DNA of 7,123 nt from contig CAZTWC010000195.1 of NCBI GenBank assembly GCA_964617105.1, positions 1 to 7,123 of the forward strand, written 5' to 3'. Below, one piece after another: positions 1-6,205 of this stretch (positions are counted from its first letter, which is position 1; each line of letters starts with the position of its first letter). The position numbers and the translations under genes are program-made. The DNA comes from CAZTWC01 sp964617105 [NCBI: uncultured Myxococcia bacterium]. Lineage in GTDB: Bacteria > CAZTWC01. The notes under the pieces were generated by a model. The model did no database searches, was not told the DNA's origin, and worked only from the letters and a program-made list of their open reading frames with translations.

Positions 1-561
1 GGCTCCCAGTTGGTCACGCCAGTTAAAAAAGGCTTCAATTTTTTGATTCAGGTGATCAAGGTGGTTTCTTCCCTTTAATTTAAAATAGGTGTCTGGATAG
101 GCAGCATCAACACTGATAGTAATATCGTCTATTCCTGACTGAAGGAGTTTTAATGCCCGTTTTGTGTCCAGAAGAGTTCCATTGGTGTTGAGATGAATAG
201 TTTTGGCCACATTTTTCTCTTTGGCATATAGGACCATCTCCGGCAATTGTTTATGCAGTAGAGGCTCACCATCTTTGTGGAGATTAAGCATGGTTAGTTG
301 AGGGTATTGACTAGCCTCATCAACCAGTTTTTTAAAACTCTTAAGACTTAAAAAATTGGTCCCCTGCAATTTGGCAGTCTTATCTCTTGGGCAGCAACAG
401 CATTTTAAATTACAGGAATTGGTGGGCTCGATATTAAGCACTAAGGGAAAATCAATGTTTATATTTTGTCTGATAAACTCTGGTTTCAGGCAAGTCAGTG
501 TCCCCTCCACATAATCGGGATTCATCTGCCGGTAATATTTTTTGGTTTGTCCGCGTCCCAT
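1..561 (-). CDS. Radical SAM protein, 3' end beyond the left edge
   Basis: The first 187 codons of a radical SAM enzyme; the frame is open to base 1. I translated it from the ATG at 561. The [4Fe-4S] motif CxxxCxxC is C50, C54, C57, set in an unusual run CNLKCCCC (50-57), preceded by the typical strand LVLNIEPTNS (40-49). A GGE-like motif appears as HKDGEP (95-100). LNTNGTLLD (124-132) and ITISVDA (147-153) mark the following strands of the barrel. The C-terminal part, where a SPASM or similar auxiliary-cluster domain would lie, is outside the window. It begins 22 bases after the stop of the GT-B/TPR gene and is probably co-transcribed. The start is placed at 561 because an in-frame stop lies upstream (TAA, ending about 31 bases before the ATG), but no good ribosome binding site is seen, only a run of A. 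The protein differs clearly from the radical SAM protein at the other end of the window. Substrate unknown. Confidence 0.85.
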   Translation of the reverse strand, partial: MGRGQTKKYYRQMNPDYVEGTLTCLKPEFIRQNINIDFPLVLNIEPTNSCNLKCCCCPRDKTAKLQGTNFLSLKSFKKLVDEASQYPQLTMLNLHKDGEPLLHKQLPEMVLYAKEKNVAKTIHLNTNGTLLDTKRALKLLQSGIDDITISVDAAYPDTYFKLKGRNHLDHLNQKIEAFFNWRDQLGA

Positions 562-583
562 TTTTTTGTAATAAAAACTCTTA

Positions 584-2764
584 CTAAAAGTTTAAGGAAT
601 CTATTAGATGTCGGGCTGCCTGGTGATCAGGGCACATTGCCAGACACTCTTTGAGATGTTTTTGGCAATCAATATTAGACCCAAGTTTATGATAAATAAA
701 TCCCAGGTGATAGTGGGCGCCAAAGATATATCTCTCTTCAATAAAATGACCGGTTTCTTCAACCAGGAAAAGCATTTGTTGAAACATCTCTACTGCCGAA
801 TCATATGCCCCCAATCTTTCCAAGACACTGCCATTTTTATAGAGGGATAGAAAATGGATATGGGGCTGAATATCTTTATTGCTGAGCAATTCTCTCAGTT
901 GAGCGGCGCAGTTCTCCAATTGGTTATCTTTTTCAAAATAACTAGCCTGTTTAAAAAGTAAATAGATTTTTTCCCTCTTGGCTATATCATTTCTTGATAA
1001 TAACTTTTCTGTTCTTGATTTGGCCTGAGTAAAGTCACCATCTTTTTCCATTGTCTCCAAAATGATCATTTGAGTGGACCAAAAATCGTCCTTGGATTCA
1101 ATAGAGTTTTCCAATGCGTCAACCATGCATCTTATAGTTTTATGATCAGAATTGGTACTCAATATCTGTTGGGTAAATTCAATTCCTATCTGTTCTTTGA
1201 TCTTATTAAAATCATCCATTAACTCTATTTGATTATCGGTTTTCACCCCATTTTGATATAGATGTTTATCAATCAAGTTGTGAAGGTATTTCGTGGCTGT
1301 CTTCTCATCACTACCAAACAGCAGGGCAAAATAGGCGTAACAGCCAAAGCGGATAAAATCTCGGTCAAGAACATGAAAAGGATCAAAGATAGTATCCATA
1401 TTTTCAGGTTTGAAAAATCTTTGGCAGCATTGCTGAAAAGCAGATATCTTATGGTGCCGGATAAAAGAATAAATCTCTTCAAGGGGCCGAGTGGAGGCAT
1501 TTTTTATAACCTGATTATAACAATCTATAGATTCTAAAAAATCATTAAAATCATAATCTTTAAATTCCGGATCAATTACCACCATAAGTCGGTAAATTTC
1601 GGAAATGGAATTGTAATAAAGGCACTTAACCATCCACTCATTTTTTAACTGTTCAAAAGTTATATCTCTGACACTCTCCTTTATTTTAAGCAATTCCTGT
1701 TCCAATTTGTCTTCACTGTATTCAAAATCAAACTTAATAAAGGGCAGTCGTTTATCCTGGTCAAAAATAGTATAAACAGTTTCAATTATATCGGCAATTC
1801 TCTTAGAAGCGTCAAAGTAGGGGATCTCTTTTTGCAACAAATCTGGGGGAATTATTTGAGGATTTTCCAGGTAGGCGGAGATATCTTTATAAGAAACTCT
1901 TAAATTGTTTTGGCTAAGAAAATCATCTTTGGGCGGATAAACAATACCGTCTTCCCTTTCTCGGTCATATGGGTAATCTGAAAGTAGAATCAAAGGTTTG
2001 TTATTAACTGCTGCCTGCCATAAAACCGTGCAGTAAATTCCCATAATAATATCAGCTTCAGCGGCCAATTCGTGAGTCTGGCGGCAATCATTATTTATTA
2101 TTAAATTGGCAGGAGTGCTGACCTTAACCAATGACTGATATGATTGATAGGGAAAGTGATTATAGATATTTTCATCAGAGAATCTACCTTTAATAATAAA
2201 ATCTATTTCCGGGTGCTTTAAGGCCACCTTTTCCAGCCAATTAAAAAAAATCACCCGATTTTCTGCATTAATTGGCGAACTGTCCGGATATAAAACTGTT
2301 TTTCTCCGGTTTTTAGGACGATTTTTAATAAAAATATCTGCCCCAGGCATGCCAACTATGGGCAAAGGATTTTTATATATATTTTTATAATACTTTTGAC
2401 AAAGATTAGCGGTGGTAAAGAGATTGTTGCCGGCCATCATGTGGAGATGACTGAGTTTAACTCTCTCTTTTGCATAAACTCCTAGATAGGGATAACAACT
2501 AAAATATTTATGGAAATGTTGATCACGAAGAGGATAGGAATCAAAAAGGATCAGGTCTAAATCAATTTGTTTGAGTTTTGATAAACTTGTCTCTTTTTCG
2601 TTATGGTGTTCAAGAATGTTTTTCAACATTTTGCTGTTCAGTTGTTGTTCATCAACAGCACAATAGGTGTGGTGTCCTCTGTTGCGTAACTCCCGCAGAA
2701 TTGGAACTGCAGCATGAATTTGAGAATCCCCAAAAGGGACAAAACCGATAGATAATGGATTCAT
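584..2764 (-). CDS. GT-B-like glycosyl/glycerophosphotransferase-type protein with C-terminal TPR region
   Basis: A 726-residue two-part protein. Residues 1-330 look like a GT-B fold transferase. The N-terminal strand and helix IGFVPFGDSQIHAAVPILREL (6-26) resemble the acceptor-side Rossmann domain. KTVLYPDSSP (155-164), FIIKGRF (189-195), HELAAEADIIMG (231-242) with NKPLILLSDYPYD (255-267), and the closing ASKRIADIIETV (319-330) resemble the donor-binding half of CDP-glycerol glycerophosphotransferases and related glycosyltransferases. Residues 331-560 are helical with no family I recognise. Residues 563-720 carry about four TPR-like helix pairs (near 563-595, 597-630, 636-670 and 680-712, the last ending CPDHQAARHL). 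There is no signal peptide, so it is probably cytoplasmic. It starts 29 bases after the propeller gene. The ATG follows an A-rich run without a Shine-Dalgarno site. Donor and acceptor cannot be named; the family could also be an epimerase-like GT-B enzyme. Its presence is the main hint that the operon acts on a glycan. Confidence 0.75.
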   Translation of the reverse strand: MNPLSIGFVPFGDSQIHAAVPILRELRNRGHHTYCAVDEQQLNSKMLKNILEHHNEKETSLSKLKQIDLDLILFDSYPLRDQHFHKYFSCYPYLGVYAKERVKLSHLHMMAGNNLFTTANLCQKYYKNIYKNPLPIVGMPGADIFIKNRPKNRRKTVLYPDSSPINAENRVIFFNWLEKVALKHPEIDFIIKGRFSDENIYNHFPYQSYQSLVKVSTPANLIINNDCRQTHELAAEADIIMGIYCTVLWQAAVNNKPLILLSDYPYDREREDGIVYPPKDDFLSQNNLRVSYKDISAYLENPQIIPPDLLQKEIPYFDASKRIADIIETVYTIFDQDKRLPFIKFDFEYSEDKLEQELLKIKESVRDITFEQLKNEWMVKCLYYNSISEIYRLMVVIDPEFKDYDFNDFLESIDCYNQVIKNASTRPLEEIYSFIRHHKISAFQQCCQRFFKPENMDTIFDPFHVLDRDFIRFGCYAYFALLFGSDEKTATKYLHNLIDKHLYQNGVKTDNQIELMDDFNKIKEQIGIEFTQQILSTNSDHKTIRCMVDALENSIESKDDFWSTQMIILETMEKDGDFTQAKSRTEKLLSRNDIAKREKIYLLFKQASYFEKDNQLENCAAQLRELLSNKDIQPHIHFLSLYKNGSVLERLGAYDSAVEMFQQMLFLVEETGHFIEERYIFGAHYHLGFIYHKLGSNIDCQKHLKECLAMCPDHQAARHLIDSLNF

Positions 2765-2793
2765 TTTTTTGCCGTTATAAAATGTCAGGGAAT

Positions 2794-3645
2794 TTAAATA
2801 CCTGTTTGAAGATTAGCGGTTAAGATTCGATTGTAAAGAGAGTCACTTATAAATAGTTGCCGGTTTTTATTATAGTAACAGATAGAGATTGGATGAATAT
2901 TTTTTCCAAAAGCAGTGGTAATTTGAAAAATATTTTTCTCCCCAACCTTTTTTATTAGTGACCGTTTTTCATAATCACAGATATATAAATTGTTCTCTGA
3001 TAAATAGGTGCCTATCGGATATTTAACATCAGAAACATAATTATAATTTCTAATTTCAAAATTATCAGAGAGCTTTATCTTGGTAACCCGATTTGCCTTG
3101 GGTTCACTAACCAAAAGATTATTATCAAAAAATTTAATTCTGGCCGGACAGGTAAGGATATCTTTGCCAAAATCGGTGATAATATCTCCTTGACGGTTAA
3201 ATACCGATATCTTCCCTAAAATCATATCAGAGGCAAATAGATGATCTTTATGTTCTGCCAAACCGGTAAAACAGTTACAGTAATTAGAAATATTTATCTC
3301 TTTTTCAATTTGGCCATGGGAATTTATGATTAAAATAGATTTACGGAAATGACAGCAAAGGGCAATAGTTTCATCAGATAAACAGATCATGTCCACAGCA
3401 TAATACTGTTCTTCCGGATCTGACCAGAACACAGAAAAACTATCTGTTTCCAGATCTATTTGACAAATACGATAATTTTTAGCGTCCAAAACTAACAAAT
3501 TTCCCTTTGGATTGATAACTAACGCCTGGACATTGTTAAATTGCCAATCACCTTTACCCGTTTGACCGAATTCACGCTCCCATTTAAATTGGCAACTGTT
3601 TTTTATTTTAATGGCACGCTCTTTTATTGATTCTAAATTGTTCAT
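2794..3645 (-). CDS. Six-bladed NHL-type beta-propeller protein
   Basis: A 283-residue protein that appears to be almost wholly a beta-propeller. Six repeats of about 35-40 residues can be laid out: roughly 39-74 (VQALVINPKGNLLVLDAKNYRI), 82-118, 124-160 (HLFASDMILGKISVFNRQGD), 165-201 (NLLVSEPKANRVTKI), 208-247 (NLYICDYEKRSLIKK) and 250-281 (QLFISDSLYNRI). Each has the NHL pattern of a hydrophobic strand, then xxD or xxE, then a short loop and R/K-I/V. The lead-in WEREFGQTGKGDWQFNN (22-38) is typical of NHL proteins. There is no signal peptide or membrane segment, so it is probably cytoplasmic, unlike many exported NHL proteins. It is rich in cysteine, with no recognised metal motif. It starts 53 bases after the sulfurylase fragment, with a partial TCAGG site seven bases before the ATG. 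Such propellers usually bind a partner protein or ligand; no enzymatic role can be assigned. The fold is well supported, the function unknown. Confidence 0.8.
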   Translation of the reverse strand: MNNLESIKERAIKIKNSCQFKWEREFGQTGKGDWQFNNVQALVINPKGNLLVLDAKNYRICQIDLETDSFSVFWSDPEEQYYAVDMICLSDETIALCCHFRKSILIINSHGQIEKEINISNYCNCFTGLAEHKDHLFASDMILGKISVFNRQGDIITDFGKDILTCPARIKFFDNNLLVSEPKANRVTKIKLSDNFEIRNYNYVSDVKYPIGTYLSENNLYICDYEKRSLIKKVGEKNIFQITTAFGKNIHPISICYYNKNRQLFISDSLYNRILTANLQTGI

Positions 3646-3698
3646 ACATAAACCTGATTATCTCTAGTTCTTGGACGGCAACCTATCTATTAAAAAAT

Positions 3699-4355
3699 TT
3701 AAGTTGTAGTAGTAAATTGAGGTGAAAAAACTGTTTTTATGCCAATGTCACCCATCTGCTTAAATATCCTCTCCAATTCCTTTTGATGATTATTATCAAT
3801 CTCTTTATTTCCATTGCCAACAAAAAAGTGAGAACAGCCAAAATTTTTACGGCAAAGGGCATGAAACACGGTTTCCCGGGATCCTGAATATCTGGGAATA
3901 TAGGCAAATCCTGATAAAAATGCTTTTTCCGGTTGATAATGACTTTTTATAAATTGGCGGTATTTGTCAATAATTATACACTCACTATATTGATTTTTAT
4001 TATCAAGGCACATGCCTTTAACCATTGGATGAATAAAGATGCCATCACCGCCAGAACTTTCCAGAGCGCTTTTTTGAAGTTTATGGTCTTCAAAAATTGG
4101 TAAGTCGGCTGAATGCCAGGCAATTATTTTTTGCCAGCCCATATTTTCAAACAGTAGCCTGGCATGATTGGCAGTAATATGGTTAGGCATTATACTGTCG
4201 CCGTTATTGGCGTCAAAAAGATAAACCTTGCCCCCTATCAGAAAATTACCTCTGTTTAACAATTTAGAAACCCCTGGATGATTATGCGGTTTTCCTCCAA
4301 ACCAAAGAGGAATAAGGTGATCAAAAGAGAGGGGGGTTATTTGTTCAATCTCCAT
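3699..4355 (-). CDS. ATP-sulfurylase-like C-terminal fragment, frameshifted from the upstream fusion gene
   Basis: The 218 residues continue the sulfate adenylyltransferase fold begun at the end of the upstream gene: HPGVSKLLNRGN (26-37), GGKVYLF (41-47), KSALES (95-100), DGIFIHPMV (104-112), then RYSGSRETVFHALCRKNFGC (155-174) and HFFVG (176-180), matching the family's RYAGPREAxFHALxRKNYGC region. The family's catalytic QTRNPxHRAH motif is replaced by HSADLPIFEDH (81-91), and the RDHAG motif after HFFVG reads NGNKE. The protein ends at FSPQFTTTT, about 60 residues short of a standard enzyme such as B. subtilis Sat. Homology runs upstream of the ATG in the same frame (ILDIVK, then a VVLSYQGKDFALMEIEQ segment) to about 4451, and no ribosome binding site sits at normal distance from the ATG. 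This is therefore probably the 3' part of a broken gene rather than an independent one. Canonical ATP-sulfurylase activity is unlikely. It could be a structural remnant or a domain with a new role. Confidence 0.75.
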   Translation of the reverse strand: MEIEQITPLSFDHLIPLWFGGKPHNHPGVSKLLNRGNFLIGGKVYLFDANNGDSIMPNHITANHARLLFENMGWQKIIAWHSADLPIFEDHKLQKSALESSGGDGIFIHPMVKGMCLDNKNQYSECIIIDKYRQFIKSHYQPEKAFLSGFAYIPRYSGSRETVFHALCRKNFGCSHFFVGNGNKEIDNNHQKELERIFKQMGDIGIKTVFSPQFTTTT

Positions 4356-4435
4356 TAAGGCAAAATCTTTTCCTTGATAGGATAGAACTACTTCACTTCT
4401 GCTTTCAATTTTTAACTTTTCAACTTTATTTGATT

Positions 4436-4451
4436 TTACAATGTCCAGGAT
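4436..4451 (-). other. Frameshift junction inside the ATP-sulfurylase-like module
   Basis: On the minus strand the string ATCCTGGACATTGTAA spans the break. Read in the upstream frame it gives the end of GTSW-T-L-stop, matching the family's GxxW(S/T)LPI. Read in the downstream frame the same bases give ILDIV, matching the next family segment (I/V)L(P/D)V. A normal domain has both segments one after the other, so the shared 10-11 bases look like one surviving copy of a direct repeat. If the lost segment encoded about T-L-P-I-I before LDI, the missing length is 19 bases. That is 1 modulo 3, exactly the shift needed to join the two frames. No slippery heptamer is visible here. The deletion length is inferred from family alignment done by eye. 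Confidence 0.6.
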
Positions 4452-6190
4452 GTTCCATTGGGAAGAGTAAAGTTTTTAAGAACAGAATTAACTTGTTCAA
4501 CTGTCATAAAACCGGTAATGGGGGAAAATGACCCAGTAGAAATATGATAGGCATCCAGCATAGTCTGCAGATCCACCGGTATGCGCTGGCAGTTTTGGTA
4601 TTTACTGATCATATCCGGATTAATTATCTGTTGAACAAGTTGGTTACCATGAGGATGAGGCAAAAGCGAGATGGGCTGAATATTGGTTACATCCTGCTTA
4701 TTTTCAAACCAATCTTGATAATGAGCAATAATTTTGGCCACTCGGTTGGTGCATAGGATAGGATAATCGCCAATGGCTGTTTCAGCAGCCATAACCAACC
4801 CGTCAGCCCCATCCAGCAGAGTATTTACCACATCATTTACTTCTGCCCGGGTGGGACGTTTTTCTTTAATCATGGTTTCCATCAAATTGGTGGCCACATA
4901 TGCCGGTTTTGATGACTGGTTAGCGGTTTTTATAATCATTTTTTGATAAAAAGGGATCTGCTCCAAAGGCACTTCTCTGGAAAGATCACCCCGATCAATC
5001 AAGATAGAATCAGATGCATCTATTATTGGCTGAAGGTTTTTAATCCCCATAATACTTTCAATCTTTGAGATAATATGGGAACCTTCTCCCGCTAAATCTC
5101 TCAGCATCTCAACATCTTGAGATCTCTGGGCAAATGAGAGAGCAAAATGTTTAACTCCCATCTCCCGGCCTTTTTTAATGGACTGTTTATCTTTTGGACT
5201 AATGGGTGGTAAATAGATAGATCTGCTGAGATTAACAGCTTTATTACTTCCAAAGGTTCCTGAAATCCGTACGCAGGTGGTAAGATAATCCTGATTTTTA
5301 TCCATTACCTGCAGGATTACAAAATCTTTGTCAATAAAGATCAGATCACCTTTGTTTACTTTGGTGATTATCTCTTTTGGTGTAATGGTAAAGCCATCTT
5401 TATTGCCTAAAACATGTTCACGATAAATTTTAACAAAACAGTTCTCTTCCAATTCCGCCAGATTATTTTCTAATTTTCCGGTGCGGAACTGGGCTCCTTC
5501 TAAGTCGAGACAAATTGGTGTGCTGGTATATTTTTTAATGTAATCAATCTGCTTTGGCAGATCTTCTATGCTGGTGTGGGATAGATTGATGCGAAAAAGA
5601 TCAACACCGATCTGATCCAGGCGGGAGATAACTCTCTGATTTAATGATGCCGGTCCCAGAGTGCAGAATATTTTTTTTATTCCCAAATATTTTAAAATAG
5701 TATTGATGGACTGGTCTACTTTTTGATAACCAGTATCGATTTTTAAGTCTGGTGATTCCGGCTCTTCAAAGGGGATTGAGGAGTTAAAGCCAATAAGGTT
5801 ATCAATTTTACCTTCCATGGCCAGGCTATAGAGCCCTTTGGTATCTCTTTTAATAAGAATATCCATATCAGAATGAAGATAGATCTCAAAATAGTTCTGG
5901 CCAAATTCAATTCGGTTTTGGGTCCGGCTGGAATTAAAGGGAGTTATAACTGATACAATTATGTAGTCACGGTCTTGATATTTTTGGCACATTTGCCTGA
6001 TTTGACCGTGATTTTTCTTTATATCCTCATAAGAAAAAGTCAATTTTTGTGGATAGTGCTTACGAATTGTGTCGCCATCAAGGATTTTAACCGAGTATCC
6101 TTTATTAACTAAAGTTGTTTCAACCCCTTTTGCCAGGGTAGATTTTCCGGTTCCCGACATCCCTGTAAACCATAGAATTTTTGCTTTCAT
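4436..6190 (-). CDS. APS kinase-like / pyruvate kinase / N-terminal ATP-sulfurylase-like fusion protein
   Basis: A 584-residue multidomain protein. Residues 1-170 resemble adenylylsulfate kinase (CysC), which makes PAPS from APS and ATP: P-loop GMSGTGKST (10-18), LDGD (37-40), ITPF (82-85), KGLY (118-121) and an EEPESPDLKIDT end. Residues 172-495 are a pyruvate kinase core (PEP + ADP to pyruvate + ATP): CTLGPAS (176-182), RINLSH (200-205), LDLEG (228-232), R236, a B domain, catalytic K376 in SKIE, RGD (400-402), T434 and RPTRAE (445-450). The regulatory C-terminal domain of pyruvate kinase is absent. Residues 509-584 begin an ATP-sulfurylase fold: PHG (513-515), STGSFSPITGFM (551-562), LPNGTSW (576-582). 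The stop at 4436-4438 cuts this domain short; its continuation lies downstream in another frame. The start is supported by AAAGG six bases before the ATG. The order of the three modules is certain. Whether it makes PAPS is not, since APS-contact residues and the sulfurylase motifs have changed. Confidence 0.9.
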   Translation of the reverse strand: MKAKILWFTGMSGTGKSTLAKGVETTLVNKGYSVKILDGDTIRKHYPQKLTFSYEDIKKNHGQIRQMCQKYQDRDYIIVSVITPFNSSRTQNRIEFGQNYFEIYLHSDMDILIKRDTKGLYSLAMEGKIDNLIGFNSSIPFEEPESPDLKIDTGYQKVDQSINTILKYLGIKKIFCTLGPASLNQRVISRLDQIGVDLFRINLSHTSIEDLPKQIDYIKKYTSTPICLDLEGAQFRTGKLENNLAELEENCFVKIYREHVLGNKDGFTITPKEIITKVNKGDLIFIDKDFVILQVMDKNQDYLTTCVRISGTFGSNKAVNLSRSIYLPPISPKDKQSIKKGREMGVKHFALSFAQRSQDVEMLRDLAGEGSHIISKIESIMGIKNLQPIIDASDSILIDRGDLSREVPLEQIPFYQKMIIKTANQSSKPAYVATNLMETMIKEKRPTRAEVNDVVNTLLDGADGLVMAAETAIGDYPILCTNRVAKIIAHYQDWFENKQDVTNIQPISLLPHPHGNQLVQQIINPDMISKYQNCQRIPVDLQTMLDAYHISTGSFSPITGFMTVEQVNSVLKNFTLPNGTSWTL

Positions 6191-6196
6191 AAGATA

Positions 6197-6201
6197 CCTT
6201 T
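6197..6201 (-). promoter_or_regulatory. Ribosome binding site of the fusion gene
   Basis: AAAGG on the minus strand, six bases before the ATG at 6190. It is the clearest Shine-Dalgarno-like site in the window and fixes the start just ahead of the conserved KILWFTG strand that leads into the P-loop. Confidence 0.55.
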
Positions 6202-6205
6202 AAGA

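Noticed and set aside
466-1537. Plus-strand open frames at 466-654, 608-850 and 1262-1537, and the minus-strand frame at 1273-1500
   Set aside because: They overlap well-supported minus-strand genes in other frames, have no family resemblance and no plausible start signals.
3646-3698. Terminator or promoter in the gap between the sulfurylase fragment and the propeller gene
   Set aside because: There is an AT-rich stretch but no GC-rich stem followed by a T run, and no convincing -35/-10 pair.
4430-4480. Programmed ribosomal frameshift joining the two parts of the fusion
   Set aside because: No slippery heptamer or clear downstream hairpin. A simple shift at this point would not restore the few family residues that are missing between W and ILDI.
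4544-4756. Plus-strand open frame of 70 codons
   Set aside because: Lies opposite the pyruvate kinase/sulfurylase part of the fusion gene; no recognisable motif.
3699-6190. Dissimilatory sulfate reduction locus
   Set aside because: The sulfurylase motifs are degenerate, an APS kinase rather than an APS reductase is present, and no apr, dsr or qmo genes are seen.
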